Shown here one piece after another: positions 1-9,591 of a stretch of DNA of 64,000 nucleotides. Source of the DNA: Methanospirillum lacunae (lineage in GTDB: Archaea; Halobacteriota; Methanomicrobia; Methanomicrobiales; Methanospirillaceae). The DNA is taken from the NCBI RefSeq assembly GCF_046195335.1, contig NZ_CP176093.1; one strand, given 5' to 3'. The notes beneath the pieces were generated by a model, which worked only from the letters and a program-made list of their open reading frames with translations, searched no databases and had not been told where the DNA came from. Every line of letters begins with the position of its first letter. Within the stretch, counting starts at the first letter, position 1. Both the position numbers and the translations under genes were made by a program.

Positions 1-94
1 CACAAGAATAGGAATAGTGTGAATAGGTATCCACACCACGCTGACCCTAAACTGTTGTTCTGTGAAATATTAGTAAGTTACCCGTACGTGAGCC

Positions 95-946
95 CTACTG
101 GTGACACCCGCACCCGACACCGGGATCCTCAATTGCAACACTCATCTTTCCACCGGTCCGTTTCAGGTTCGATTCAGGATCAACAAGCCCATGATCGCCC
201 CGTGGATCAATAATCAAAAAGAACGGGTAACTCTGCTGCGGGATATATCCGGGAACCGTAAAAGAAAGGCTCTCTTCTTTAGCTTCTCCTGATTTCATCG
301 GGCTGATCACTGCATCCACCGGAATCAGTTCATTGCCGCCGAGAAAGGCATGCACCTCCACCTGGCCCGCAGAGGTATCATCAGCACCAAGGTTTCGTAT
401 TGTCACTCCCGGTTTAATCCCTGAACCAGGCTCTACCCGTACTGCCGTGTCAATACCAGATATTGTGTCTATTGCATATTTGGGACCAGTAGATGATGCA
501 CCACTTGCTGCAAGTTTCCCTGCCATATCATGACCGGCCTGACCCGGGGTTGAAACAACCACGGTGGATGATGCAGAAGTTCCTTTATCGCACGAGGATG
601 GAAATGATGTCCCGGTCCCGTAGATCGCAGAGATTGTATACGTTCCCGGAGTCACATCAACAGGAACCGCTGATTCCATGTGAACTGTCCCGGGTTCAGC
701 TCCCGAAGAGAGAGTCTTCCAGGTGAGGAGCTTTGCGTTCTTACAATCTCCATCCGGGGTATTGAACCACAAAGTAAGATACCCGTCCATACCCGCTGTT
801 CCCGGAGAGAAGAGAATGTCAGTGGAGATATACCCCCCCTGCTCGGATGCTCCGGTAATTGAAAGGTTCACCGGGCCGGCCTGCGTAGGAGTGATGAATA
901 ATATACAGATGAGTACCAGAATACCTGGCACCAGAACGTACTTCAT
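95..946 (-). CDS. Secreted protein with C-terminal CARDB-like domain
   Basis: A secreted protein of unknown function, 283 residues from the chosen start. It opens with a signal peptide (MKYVLVPGILVLICILF, then a TQA-type cleavage region). The middle is a beta-rich segment. The last ~125 residues resemble a CARDB/Ig-like adhesion fold, with the phrase GVTIRNLGADDTSAGQV followed by a hydrophobic-strand pattern; the protein ends in a Cys pair (GCGCHQ). An ATG further upstream at 1003 would add 19 residues before the signal peptide and overlap the cysteine desulfurase gene by 10 bases, so I prefer 946. It follows the desulfurase on the same strand by 47 bases and may be co-transcribed with it, but no functional link is visible. 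Confidence 0.72.
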   Translation of the reverse strand: MKYVLVPGILVLICILFITPTQAGPVNLSITGASEQGGYISTDILFSPGTAGMDGYLTLWFNTPDGDCKNAKLLTWKTLSSGAEPGTVHMESAVPVDVTPGTYTISAIYGTGTSFPSSCDKGTSASSTVVVSTPGQAGHDMAGKLAASGASSTGPKYAIDTISGIDTAVRVEPGSGIKPGVTIRNLGADDTSAGQVEVHAFLGGNELIPVDAVISPMKSGEAKEESLSFTVPGYIPQQSYPFFLIIDPRGDHGLVDPESNLKRTGGKMSVAIEDPGVGCGCHQ

Positions 947-993
947 ACGGTACTCTTCATTCTGACGTGTGATAATCTTCCCGGTTGCAGAAA

Positions 994-2223
994 TCAGGGA
1001 CACTTACTCTTTTCCCAGGGATCAGGTTCCGGGACATAATCAGGTTCAGAATCCGGATCCCATTCATCAAGCATTTCCCGAAGTGTGTCTGCGAGAATCA
1101 TGACTTCCTCCTCTGTATTATAACAGGCAACCGACGCCCTGACGGTTCCCTGGTCGCAGAAAGATCGGGCATACGGTTCTGCACAGTGCATACCACTCCT
1201 CACACAGATTGCTGCCATATCATCAAGCCGGGTTGCAACAAGATCCGGGTGTAGACCCTGGACACCGAACGAGAGAACCGGAGTTCCTCTCGGGCTGAAG
1301 ATATCAACCAGGCCAATCTCTTCCAGGGCATCAAATAGAGCAGTCCCCAGTGCCTCTTCATGATCGGCGATCGCTTCAGCGCCTAGTTCATCGACCAGTC
1401 TGATAGCAGGACCCATCCCGATAATTCCCGGAATGTTTGGTGTTCCTGGCTCAAGCCGTGCAGGAACAGGACGGAGTGTTACTTCCTCAAATGAGACTGA
1501 GGTGACTGTTCCGCCACCATACTGGCTTTCTGACAACGTTGCAGGATCCTCGGCATAGAGGGCACCAACTCCCTGTGGACCAAGGAGACCTTTATGCCCT
1601 GCTATAGCCAGGTAATCCATCTTGGTGATATCAACCGGAATATGTCCAACCGACTGTGCACCATCAACCACGATGACTGCACCGGCATCATGGACAATGT
1701 CAGCTATCTCGTCAACCGGCTGAATAGTCCCGGTGACATTTGACATCTGGGTGACTGCAACAACGCGGGTCTTTCCGGTGATCATATCACTCACAGAGTC
1801 GGGATCGACATATCCTCCTTCATGGGGGATGATACCAATCTTCACTCCCCGTTTCTTAAGCGCCATCCAGGGGAGAAGATTGGAGTGATGCTCAAGGGCA
1901 GTGCAGAGCACTTCATCGCCTTTCTTCCATGCAAGTCCCTGTGAAACAAGATTTATTGCCCCTGTGGTATTCCCGGTCCAGATGATCTGTTCAGGATAAG
2001 CTCCGAGAAATGTCGCAAGTTCTTCTCTGCTCTCCTCACACCTGATAGTTGTCTCTCTGGCAAGCCGGTGTGTGCCCCTCCCATAATTTCCGGCATACTC
2101 ATAAAAGAAATCGCAGATAGCCTCAACTGACCGGACCGGAGTCTGGGTAGTTGCAGCGTTGTCAAGGTAGATGACCTCTTCAAGGACCGGGAACTCCTCT
2201 CTAAGAGCCGTGAGATCGTACAT
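994..2223 (-). CDS. Cysteine desulfurase, SufS-like class V aminotransferase
   Basis: A PLP enzyme that probably removes sulfur from cysteine to supply Fe-S clusters or other sulfur carriers. The 409-residue length is normal for the SufS/CsdA family. Visible hallmarks are the N-terminal YLDNAATTQ motif, the histidine in LEHHSNLLPW, the Asp/Gln pair in VDGAQSVGHIP, the PLP lysine in AGHKGLLGPQG, and the persulfide cysteine in RSGMHCAEP. A CP dipeptide ends the protein. It lies 67 bases downstream of the DP2 gene. Many methanogens lack a classical desulfurase and use other sulfur sources, so its presence says something about this organism. No SufB/C or IscU partner is in the window. Selenocysteine lyase activity is an alternative I cannot exclude. 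Confidence 0.9.
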   Translation of the reverse strand: MYDLTALREEFPVLEEVIYLDNAATTQTPVRSVEAICDFFYEYAGNYGRGTHRLARETTIRCEESREELATFLGAYPEQIIWTGNTTGAINLVSQGLAWKKGDEVLCTALEHHSNLLPWMALKKRGVKIGIIPHEGGYVDPDSVSDMITGKTRVVAVTQMSNVTGTIQPVDEIADIVHDAGAVIVVDGAQSVGHIPVDITKMDYLAIAGHKGLLGPQGVGALYAEDPATLSESQYGGGTVTSVSFEEVTLRPVPARLEPGTPNIPGIIGMGPAIRLVDELGAEAIADHEEALGTALFDALEEIGLVDIFSPRGTPVLSFGVQGLHPDLVATRLDDMAAICVRSGMHCAEPYARSFCDQGTVRASVACYNTEEEVMILADTLREMLDEWDPDSEPDYVPEPDPWEKSKCP

Positions 2224-2289
2224 CTGATGTACGAGAATTAACCTGATACTATAAAGGAGTCTTGGGTAATAAACTGAAAACCCGGAAAA

Positions 2290-5200
2290 TTACATGAAAT
2301 CAGCAAGCCCGAGTTGCTCTATCTTCTCTTCGCCGAAGGTTGACTCGATGTTCATGTTGATAACCTCAACACGCTGCCTTGTATATTCGGAGATATTGAA
2401 ATCCTCACAGATTTCCTGTGACATCTTCAGGTATTTCTTCACCGAACCCTCATGTACGGTCGGGATCACCGTTCCGCCACACCGGCACTTTCCTGAAAGA
2501 GGCATCCGGCGGTAACTGGTATTGCACTTTGTGCATCTGAACTTCTGTTTTGCAAATGCCCCAAGGTTCCCCTGAAGGTCACGGATGAAATGGGTCTGCA
2601 AAACCCGTTCAGCCACGTCATGCTCGTCAACCGCTTTGATCTTTTTTGCTAGTTCAAGTTCACAGTTGAGCTTGTCAACCATCGACTGGAGCTGAGTATA
2701 CATAGTGTCAAGCGGGCCGGCTGAGATGTCAGAGGTATCATGGGTGAAGAAGAACCCCTCTATCTGATTCTCTTTCCCAAGCCGCTTCTCAACACGGTCG
2801 ATTAAACCTTCAACATCCTTCGGGTGGGCATACTCGAGTGCCTTGAGGTACATTTCAAGCGGATATCCATCACAGACATCCAGGTTATGACTCTCCTTGT
2901 CGATCTCAGTCGGGTCGATCCTGCTGCTGAGCACGAGCGGAGCGTCCATTGATCCACCACGGGTCTCGGGAAGGAATGCCCGGGAGAAGTTGATCAGCCC
3001 GTCAAGCAGGAGCATGACACAATCCTCATCACCATCACACTGCCCGGTGAAGATACCATTCGCCACAACGTTGTGATCCCGATCTACAGTTAGACAGTAG
3101 ACCCTTTCGTCAGGAGACTGGACATAATCGATCGTGGCAATGCGGTCAGATATGACCACACCACCTTCCCAGATAGGGACTGCATCTCCTACCTTCACCT
3201 CCAGGGCACGGATCTTTCGCAGGTAATCAACATCCCAGACAAGCATCGCATGGTCGGGTGTGACTATGAGTTCTTTTCCCCGTGCAGTTACGAATTTAAT
3301 CAGGTTCTGTGGAGACCGGTGCACCGAGATTGAAGTTACTTTGCGAATATGGGGCATACCCGAGGTGTCTATACTTCTGGCATAGGCAGGCCGGGTCGGA
3401 TCTGCGTAAAAAGTCCCGATACTGTCAACACCGGCCTGTGAGAGATCGAGCCGTTCAAGTACGAACTGTCGGATCGGAACGGCATGGATCCCGGTCTCAT
3501 CCCCGATCTCTATCAGGGTATCGCCAAAGAAGCAGTTCCGCCGTTTTGCTGCATGGAAGAAGGGATGCCCATACCCGACATTTGCCTTTGAAAATCCAAT
3601 CAGGCGGACAAGCACTCCTGCACTCGTATGGGGAGCAAGTCCGATTATGAGATGGCCGATGAGGTCGCTCCTCTTCTCACAGTTGTAAAACGGTTCAAGA
3701 CCATACACCTTCACGAGCAGCTGGTCTATGAACTTGGTGCAGGCAAGCAGGTAGTCTCCGCATCCTTCAGGAACCAGGATATCCTGGGGAGGGAGCTCCA
3801 GGATCTGCTCCCGGTCAGTCAGTTCCCTGCCATAGATGTCATGGGTATACCCTATCTCAACCAGCCGTTCGACCGGGACACTGATCTCACGAGGGCGGAA
3901 ATGAGTCAGAGGCATATCGATAATATCAAACCTTACCGTGCCATCCTTGAAGACAAAGAGTTCGTTGAGGGATCTGAGGACTCCTTTCTCAAGTAGTTCA
4001 ACAGGCTTGAGTCTTGAGACCAGGCCTTTGACGCCTTTCACCAGATCTCCAACCTGCTCTCTGACCCCGAGATTTTCGAGTGCCTTCAGGTACTGTTGCT
4101 TGACATTGATCGTGTATTCACGAACACAGGTTCCGGGGACCCCGCACTGTGGACAGGTTCCCTCTCCCACTTCAATGCCACAGCGGGGACAGGCAATCAC
4201 CGGGATAGTATGTGCTCCGCAACTGCACTTGTTCAGATAGGTCTCGGTCCTGCAGGCAGGACAACGACGAACTCCCATCTCAAGCTGAAGGATTCCCCCG
4301 TCAGTATTTGCCTTGTAGGTGTGCTTTCCAGCCTCCTGAAGAGAACGCCTTGAGCCTCCCCCTTCACCGACCGGGAAGAGTACATGGGGAGCAGGTTTCA
4401 TCTCACGCGGCTTTGATTTGCCAGGCCGTCCCATTCGTCCCCCTATCCGTGTACCTGCCTTTGACCTGAGTCTGAGTCCGGAGAGATGCATAACGAGATC
4501 AAGGCTGACACCGGGAATCTCTCCTTCCCAGGAGGGTGTCATGGAGAGGTTCTCATCAAGCCCGAGACATCTGCAGAAGAGATATGCCGGTCCTATCAGA
4601 AACATCTCGTCGCGGACAAGATGCGGACAGAGGATATTCTCAAGGATCTCCTTGATGGCATGATCCTGGGGAATCTTCAGGGTATTATCAGCGAGTGATC
4701 CGTGTTTGTTTATGTATTCGGCAAGTTCCCTGATCTCCTCCGGCTTTGCATCATCCCAGAGGAGAGTAAAGTCAGGATGGAGATATGCTCCAGCCTCGCA
4801 ACAGGAGAGAGCCTCCTCCTCGCTTGTGGGATGACCAACCCCACCTTCCAGGTGCCACCATGCCTCACAGTAGGCACATGGGACAAGAACATGGTTATTC
4901 TCCATGAACTCGCCGTAGCTGAGAAGAATCTCTCCCACATCAAGGATTGAAGCAACCTGCGGGGAAATTTCACGTGCCTGCTTAGCATCATCAATCCTGA
5001 GCACATCCCCGTTGATCAGCCTGACGGTGGGCCCCTGGATAGAGTCAACCGGTGAAATACCAGCGGCTTTTCCAGGCCGTTCAGTCTTCATCTGTGTTCC
5101 GACTGCAAGAAAATCCCCGAGGATGTGAAGAGTTGCAGGGTGAAGCCCACCGGCTGCAAGACCGGTGTTTCGCGATCTCCCGTACACCAGCCTGAATCCT

Positions 5201-6153
5201 CCTTTTCGCATCGGGTATGCAAAGACCGGCCTTCCACCGATAAGATCACGGAGAAACTTGTCTTTTGGATGGATACCAACCTCTTTCTCCTCGTGATCAG
5301 ACCCTGAAGGAGTAGTGGACTGCATCAGGTTTTCGAGCCAGTCCCACCCACTCATCTTCATCTTCTTCACATTACGCATCACTTTGGGAGCTTTCAGGAT
5401 AAGCCCCTCAGCAATGACAAGAGCCATTCCACCCCTGACCGTGTTTGTCTCAACACGCTCTAGGTTGCGGTACCCCGAGACCTCCTCCCGCTCTGTTGGT
5501 TCCCCATCGATACAGACCGGACAGTTCTGAATGATCATTCTGATCTCTTCAGGAGACGGGAGGTACTGCAGGCTCATGATCGAGTTGTACTGCCTTATCT
5601 CCTCGACATACCGCTCAACCTCTTCAGGCCGTGGGATGTACCGGTTAAGTCCGAGCAGACTCCTGACATAATCACCTACAAGAACAGAGAGTGCCTGTGC
5701 CGTTCCACCAGCACTCCGGATAGGACCGGCATAATAGATCGAGAGATACTCGGTCCCGTCATCATTCTTTTTTATTGCAACCTTGGCGATCCCTTCGATA
5801 GGTGCAGACACCACACCCTCGGTTACCAGGGCCATTGAGGTTCGTATTGTATGATCCAGGATCTGTTCGTTGTCTGTCTCGCCGAACTTTCGTGTTGCAA
5901 ACACATCACCGATCTTGAGGGATGCCTCCTCACGTGACATCCGGGACTCAAGGTCACGGATACATGCCGCGACTCCTTTGATCCCCACCTGTGCTTCAAC
6001 ACGGTCTGCGAGATCGTTTGCTATCGGGATCTCTACGACCGTTTCAGGATCTATCCCTACCTTCCTGGCTTGTCCCGCAACTTCCATCGCCCTCGCTAAT
6101 CCGGCATTCAGGCGATCATAGTACTTCTGCATGTGAGGAGAGATGTCAGCCAT
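2290..6153 (-). CDS. polC: DNA polymerase II (D-family) large subunit DP2, intein-containing
   Basis: Catalytic large subunit of the archaeal D-family replicative DNA polymerase, which works with the small exonuclease subunit DP1 (not in this window). The precursor is 1287 residues; removing the 165-residue intein leaves about 1122, normal for DP2. Family signs are the N-terminal MQKYYDRLNAGL region, GGTAQALSVLVGDYVR, zinc-binding clusters (CPACRTETYLNKCSCG, CPRCG...CPQCG), the acidic active-site loop RRN/CDGDEDCVMLLLDGL split by the intein, and a C-terminal zinc motif (CTKC...CRCGG). An ATG at 6252 would add 33 residues and overlap the upstream DnaJ gene; MADISPHMQKYYD at 6153 matches the usual start. 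The intein sits directly before the catalytic aspartates, so splicing must be needed for activity. Confidence 0.96.
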   Translation of the reverse strand: MADISPHMQKYYDRLNAGLARAMEVAGQARKVGIDPETVVEIPIANDLADRVEAQVGIKGVAACIRDLESRMSREEASLKIGDVFATRKFGETDNEQILDHTIRTSMALVTEGVVSAPIEGIAKVAIKKNDDGTEYLSIYYAGPIRSAGGTAQALSVLVGDYVRSLLGLNRYIPRPEEVERYVEEIRQYNSIMSLQYLPSPEEIRMIIQNCPVCIDGEPTEREEVSGYRNLERVETNTVRGGMALVIAEGLILKAPKVMRNVKKMKMSGWDWLENLMQSTTPSGSDHEEKEVGIHPKDKFLRDLIGGRPVFAYPMRKGGFRLVYGRSRNTGLAAGGLHPATLHILGDFLAVGTQMKTERPGKAAGISPVDSIQGPTVRLINGDVLRIDDAKQAREISPQVASILDVGEILLSYGEFMENNHVLVPCAYCEAWWHLEGGVGHPTSEEEALSCCEAGAYLHPDFTLLWDDAKPEEIRELAEYINKHGSLADNTLKIPQDHAIKEILENILCPHLVRDEMFLIGPAYLFCRCLGLDENLSMTPSWEGEIPGVSLDLVMHLSGLRLRSKAGTRIGGRMGRPGKSKPREMKPAPHVLFPVGEGGGSRRSLQEAGKHTYKANTDGGILQLEMGVRRCPACRTETYLNKCSCGAHTIPVIACPRCGIEVGEGTCPQCGVPGTCVREYTINVKQQYLKALENLGVREQVGDLVKGVKGLVSRLKPVELLEKGVLRSLNELFVFKDGTVRFDIIDMPLTHFRPREISVPVERLVEIGYTHDIYGRELTDREQILELPPQDILVPEGCGDYLLACTKFIDQLLVKVYGLEPFYNCEKRSDLIGHLIIGLAPHTSAGVLVRLIGFSKANVGYGHPFFHAAKRRNCFFGDTLIEIGDETGIHAVPIRQFVLERLDLSQAGVDSIGTFYADPTRPAYARSIDTSGMPHIRKVTSISVHRSPQNLIKFVTARGKELIVTPDHAMLVWDVDYLRKIRALEVKVGDAVPIWEGGVVISDRIATIDYVQSPDERVYCLTVDRDHNVVANGIFTGQCDGDEDCVMLLLDGLINFSRAFLPETRGGSMDAPLVLSSRIDPTEIDKESHNLDVCDGYPLEMYLKALEYAHPKDVEGLIDRVEKRLGKENQIEGFFFTHDTSDISAGPLDTMYTQLQSMVDKLNCELELAKKIKAVDEHDVAERVLQTHFIRDLQGNLGAFAKQKFRCTKCNTSYRRMPLSGKCRCGGTVIPTVHEGSVKKYLKMSQEICEDFNISEYTRQRVEVINMNIESTFGEEKIEQLGLADFM
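3040..3534 (-). other. Mini-intein inserted in DP2
   Basis: An in-frame protein-splicing element of 165 residues (residues 874-1038 of the DP2 precursor). Block A is CFFGDTLIEI, block B is ELIVTPDHAML with the TxxH motif, and blocks F/G are VYCLTVDRDHNVVANGIFTGQ. The +1 extein residue is Cys (CDGDED). The last intein residue is Gln rather than Asn, and the usual penultimate His is Gly. No LAGLIDADG endonuclease motif fits in the short stretch between blocks B and F, so it is a mini-intein. A C-terminal Gln is known from the DP2 intein of Pyrococcus abyssi, which also lies in PolII. Confidence 0.93.
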
Positions 6154-6202
6154 GGCTCTTCGCTTTATAGAGATATGACCGGATTCTATATGGCATGAAG
6201 TA

Positions 6203-7090
6203 TCAGGCAGAGGGACTCGGACTCTGCTGTCCGGGCTGGGAGTTTGCTTCACGCAGCAGGTCGCTCATAGAAGCATCCCAATGGCCTGATTCCTGTGCCC
6301 GGTTCAAAACACTGATGGCTGAATTCCTGTCATTCAGTTTCAGGTATGCTTCAGCAATCGCCTTTGTCACTGCAGTATCTTCAGGGTTCCTGTCAGGGAT
6401 CTTTGAAAAAGACCTGATTGCATCACGATAGTATCCCTCGGCACCCGGCTGGCCCAGTTTTGTGAGGGCATCCCCTTTCTTTAGTTCTGCAATCCCTTTC
6501 GCCCGCCAGGCCTCGTAAAACGTCGGAAGTTTTGCAGTTGCATCACGGTAACTGTCGATTGCCTTCTGAAACTCCTCCTGCTGCATCCACTTGTTTCCTT
6601 CATTGAGGGAATTTCGTGCATCAGTGCTGTTCACTCCATTAATCCAGGGGATCAAAAAGAGCTGGGCCAATATGAGTACAGCCATGAGGAGGGTCAGATA
6701 AAAAAGAACAACCTGAACAATTCTTGGGATGGTACTTTCAGGCGGTTTTGGTGGTTCTTCGTCAACCGGTCGCCTATACGATCCATGGTGTTGATGAGAG
6801 TGATACCAGGTATGAGGATCACGATACCGCTGTCTTCCCTGGTGATATTTACTATACAGAGATCCTTCGGCAACAACCAGGCTTGCATCATATGCTTCCC
6901 TTTTTTTGGGATCCTTGAGGACCTGGTACGCCTCGTTTACAACTTTAAAGAGTTCATCAGCATCAGGGCTTTCACAGACATCAGGATGAAGTATCTTTGC
7001 AAGTTTGCGGTACGCTGTTGTAATATCCTGGAGAGATGCATCTGGATGGAGATTCAGGATATCGTAATAGGTCTCTCCCTCCTGATTCAT
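6203..7090 (-). CDS. Membrane-anchored DnaJ-domain protein with TPR repeats
   Basis: A predicted membrane-bound J-domain co-chaperone of 295 residues. Residues 1-70 form a J domain (TYYDILNLHPDAS, KILHPDV with the HPD motif that stimulates Hsp70 ATPase, YEVL-like YQVLKDP). A basic His/Arg-rich linker follows, then one transmembrane helix (VVLFYLTLLMAVLILAQLFLI), then about three TPR-like repeats (EEFQKAIDSYRDATAKLP and following). The order differs from classical DnaJ: there is no zinc finger or C-terminal substrate domain. The chosen start gives MNQEGETYYDIL right before the J domain; an ORF start 23 residues upstream lacks conserved sequence. It lies between aconitase X (96 bases) and DP2 (49 bases) on the same strand. 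Client proteins are unknown. Confidence 0.85.
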   Translation of the reverse strand: MNQEGETYYDILNLHPDASLQDITTAYRKLAKILHPDVCESPDADELFKVVNEAYQVLKDPKKREAYDASLVVAEGSLYSKYHQGRQRYRDPHTWYHSHQHHGSYRRPVDEEPPKPPESTIPRIVQVVLFYLTLLMAVLILAQLFLIPWINGVNSTDARNSLNEGNKWMQQEEFQKAIDSYRDATAKLPTFYEAWRAKGIAELKKGDALTKLGQPGAEGYYRDAIRSFSKIPDRNPEDTAVTKAIAEAYLKLNDRNSAISVLNRAQESGHWDASMSDLLREANSQPGQQSPSPSA

Positions 7091-7186
7091 CACGTATACC
7101 TGATCTTGGTATAAGCATATCTGACGCCAGGATAATAAACTGCACCGGCCAGAACTCAATGCCCAAGAAAAGGGTAATTGCCAGGT

Positions 7187-8350
7187 CTATCGGCAGGCCG
7201 CAGAGAGACAGTCATCAAGTGTCCCAATGACAGAGGCTGCACCGCACATATTTGGGACATATGAAAGTGCCTTTCCGCTCGAGACCATGATGGTCTTATA
7301 TTGTTCAAGTGCAGGAGAGACAACCATGCAGGTATCTGCATACACCTTCGCACCGCTCTTCTCAATGGTCCCCACCGCCTTTGCGGATCGTGTGATGACA
7401 TCACGGGCAGCAAAAACATAAAGCGGTTTTTTCACCCTGCACCCCTGTAGTTTTTCCGCTATCTTTGTGAGTTCTTCATCTGAACAGTGTGGACAGCCGA
7501 TGGCAACAGCATCCGGTTCAGCTGATGAATACACATCTGCAACTTCTGATGCAGTGATGGTTATCGATTCCAGGGATGTAGTATCAAACTTGAACACCCG
7601 GGCTTCAGGAGTGATATCCTGGACGTGATACAGGGCTGTAGCCCCGGTTGCTGCCATTGCTGCTCCCAGGTTTTTGAGTTGATCACGTGAGGGTCTGATT
7701 CCTGTAAATATTGGCACCCGGTTTCCTGCAATCTTTCCGGCAAGATACCCGAGGGCACCATACCAGGACTCATCAGTCTTTTCAGGAGCACCTTCTACAT
7801 GAAAGGTAAACACCGGGGTCCGGTTTTCAACAAGGTGCAGACCATACGCGGGAGTTCTTCCAAGAATTGCAGCTGCAAGAGCAGAAGGGCCTCCTTCCCG
7901 GTTAGTCCGTGCTCCGATGACAGAGTTTGCATACGCAACCGCTGATGATTCAGACCAGGCGAGATGATCACCATACTCTGTGATTGTCAGGTAGTAGGGT
8001 GTGCAGGTACATTCAAGCCTGATACCAAGCCGTTCGTAGGCTGCAATCACATCAAGTTGGTTTTTGGCAAAGACAGGATCGATATCCATCTCTTTCCACC
8101 TGATCCGGTCCATACCAACAGGGTTGAGGATTGCAGGAACACTGGCTTTGGCATCAAGACTCGAGAGCCATTCAAGTCCCCATCTGCCAATCGTCTTGTA
8201 TGATGCACCTGACACCTGGGCGCTGCGGATGGGAACCATCTTCTCTGCCTCAAAGACCTTTCCCATCGCAACCAGGATCTCCATCAGCTGCTGGCGGGTT
8301 GGTCCCTCTTCGCCCGCAAGGACTGCCTCTTCTTCAGCGGTCAGAAACAT
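7187..8350 (-). CDS. Aconitase X catalytic protein, probable phosphomevalonate dehydratase large subunit
   Basis: A 387-residue aconitase X family protein. In archaea this large subunit plus a small DUF126 swivel subunit dehydrates (R)-5-phosphomevalonate to trans-anhydromevalonate 5-phosphate using a [4Fe-4S] cluster. Visible features are the N-terminal LTAEEEAVLAGEEGPTRQQLMEIL, AQVSGASYKTIG, the Cys-containing LECTCTPYYL, SSAVAYANSVIGARTNREGGPSAL, and Cys residues in IGCPHCSDEEL, DTCMVV and PNMCGAA that are candidate cluster ligands. Its ATG overlaps the stop of the UbiD gene by one base (TAATG), indicating translational coupling. That neighbour and UbiX are the enzymes needed for the next step. 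The small subunit gene is not in the window. Function is inferred from family and operon. Confidence 0.88.
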   Translation of the reverse strand: MFLTAEEEAVLAGEEGPTRQQLMEILVAMGKVFEAEKMVPIRSAQVSGASYKTIGRWGLEWLSSLDAKASVPAILNPVGMDRIRWKEMDIDPVFAKNQLDVIAAYERLGIRLECTCTPYYLTITEYGDHLAWSESSAVAYANSVIGARTNREGGPSALAAAILGRTPAYGLHLVENRTPVFTFHVEGAPEKTDESWYGALGYLAGKIAGNRVPIFTGIRPSRDQLKNLGAAMAATGATALYHVQDITPEARVFKFDTTSLESITITASEVADVYSSAEPDAVAIGCPHCSDEELTKIAEKLQGCRVKKPLYVFAARDVITRSAKAVGTIEKSGAKVYADTCMVVSPALEQYKTIMVSSGKALSYVPNMCGAASVIGTLDDCLSAACR

Positions 8351-9591
8351 TACTGCTCCCAGGTTGCCCTGATAAACTCATCTTCCCTGCCCATCTCCAT
8401 GGTGGCGTCAATTCCCATCTTGACATTGAGACCGTCGCCAATCCTTGTCGGGTCAAGTGAAGAACCCCTGATACCTGAGATTATAATTGTATCAGTATCA
8501 GCCCTCACCCGGGTTGCAATGGCATACTCAACATCCAGAGGATCAGACGGGTTGATATCCTCGTCTACGATGACCACATGCTTGAGTGATGTATGTGCCG
8601 CAAAAGCTGCCAGTATTGCATTCTTCCCGTCTCCCTGGGTTCGTTTTCTGATCTGGACAACTGCATGAAGGTATCCGCAGCCACCTTTTGTAAGCACCAC
8701 ATCGGTAACTCCGGTCACTCCTGCTACAGCTTTATAGATCAGTGGTTCATATGGAGCACCCATCAGGATTTTATGTTCATCACCACCGGGAAGAATCCCG
8801 TGGTAGATCGGATCAGGTTTCATGTACATCCCGGTGATCCTGATCACCGGCTGGGTCCGGACCGGATCATAGGTTCCGGTGATGTCAACAAACGGTCCCT
8901 CCTTAGCAGTCTCGCTGCCGATGAACCCTTCAAGGATGATCTCTGCATCAGGAACACGGACTCCGTTACTGAGAGTCTTTACTTTAATCTCACCACCGAG
9001 TAGTTCTGCAGCAAAAGGCATTTCCATCCCGACCGGGACCCTGCTGCAGCTTGCAAACATAACCAGGGGATGGAGTCCTATCGCAATCGCAACCGGAAGC
9101 TCCGTTCCGTCTGCCAGGGCCTGCTTCAGCATAGTGTGGGTATGCCTTCCCTCAACAAGCCGTGCAACCAGTTTGTCTTTCCCGGACTGAAGCATCCGGT
9201 GTACTGATGCATTTTCTACCCCGTTGTACCGGGAGAAGACCACTCCTGCACAGACGTACCTTCCTGCATCCAGAGGGTAATGCTTCATGATTGGGATCTG
9301 GTCAAGATCCGGTTTTAAGCATGAGATGGTCCCGTCTTCAACAACTCTTCCATCATACCGGCAGGCTGCCAGATGGGGAACCATCTTATCGGCACTCACC
9401 CCGAGAGCCAGGGCAAGGGCCTCTCTGCTTGCGGTGACATTCATCACTGCCTTCTTTCCGTCAAGATTGTGGAAGAAAAGAAGTTTGTCTGTTCCAAACG
9501 ATCGCTTCGGTGCTTCAAACTCAGAGGAGACAGGTTCATGAATGTCAATGACCAGGCCTTTGTTCCTCATCAGATCAATACAGGTTCTCAT
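8350..9591 (-). CDS. UbiD-family decarboxylase, probable trans-anhydromevalonate 5-phosphate decarboxylase
   Basis: A 413-residue UbiD-family enzyme that would use prenylated FMN to decarboxylate an alpha,beta-unsaturated acid; in archaea the matching substrate is trans-anhydromevalonate 5-phosphate, giving isopentenyl phosphate. Family motifs are YVCAGVVFSRYNGVENASVHRM, IGLHPLVMFASCSRVP, the E-G-P-F-V-D-I-T-G-T-Y segment (KEGPFVDITGTYD) and VDEDINPSDPLDVEYAIATR with the conserved acidic residues. Start at 9591 gives a 4-base ATGA overlap with the UbiX stop; an ATG at 9606 lies deeper in UbiX and is less likely. It is sandwiched between its cofactor-making enzyme and the preceding pathway enzyme, which supports the mevalonate role over ubiquinone or menaquinone synthesis. 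Confidence 0.9.
   Translation of the reverse strand: MRTCIDLMRNKGLVIDIHEPVSSEFEAPKRSFGTDKLLFFHNLDGKKAVMNVTASREALALALGVSADKMVPHLAACRYDGRVVEDGTISCLKPDLDQIPIMKHYPLDAGRYVCAGVVFSRYNGVENASVHRMLQSGKDKLVARLVEGRHTHTMLKQALADGTELPVAIAIGLHPLVMFASCSRVPVGMEMPFAAELLGGEIKVKTLSNGVRVPDAEIILEGFIGSETAKEGPFVDITGTYDPVRTQPVIRITGMYMKPDPIYHGILPGGDEHKILMGAPYEPLIYKAVAGVTGVTDVVLTKGGCGYLHAVVQIRKRTQGDGKNAILAAFAAHTSLKHVVIVDEDINPSDPLDVEYAIATRVRADTDTIIISGIRGSSLDPTRIGDGLNVKMGIDATMEMGREDEFIRATWEQ

Noticed and set aside
1..94. Partial gene at the left window edge
   Set aside because: No reading frame of convincing length or composition enters from the edge; it looks like the 3' flank of the secreted protein gene.
3532..3650. 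Frameshift or gene fusion in DP2 because the sequence breaks off at RRN
   Set aside because: The break is explained fully by an in-frame intein with blocks A, B, F and G and exact rejoining at CDGDED.
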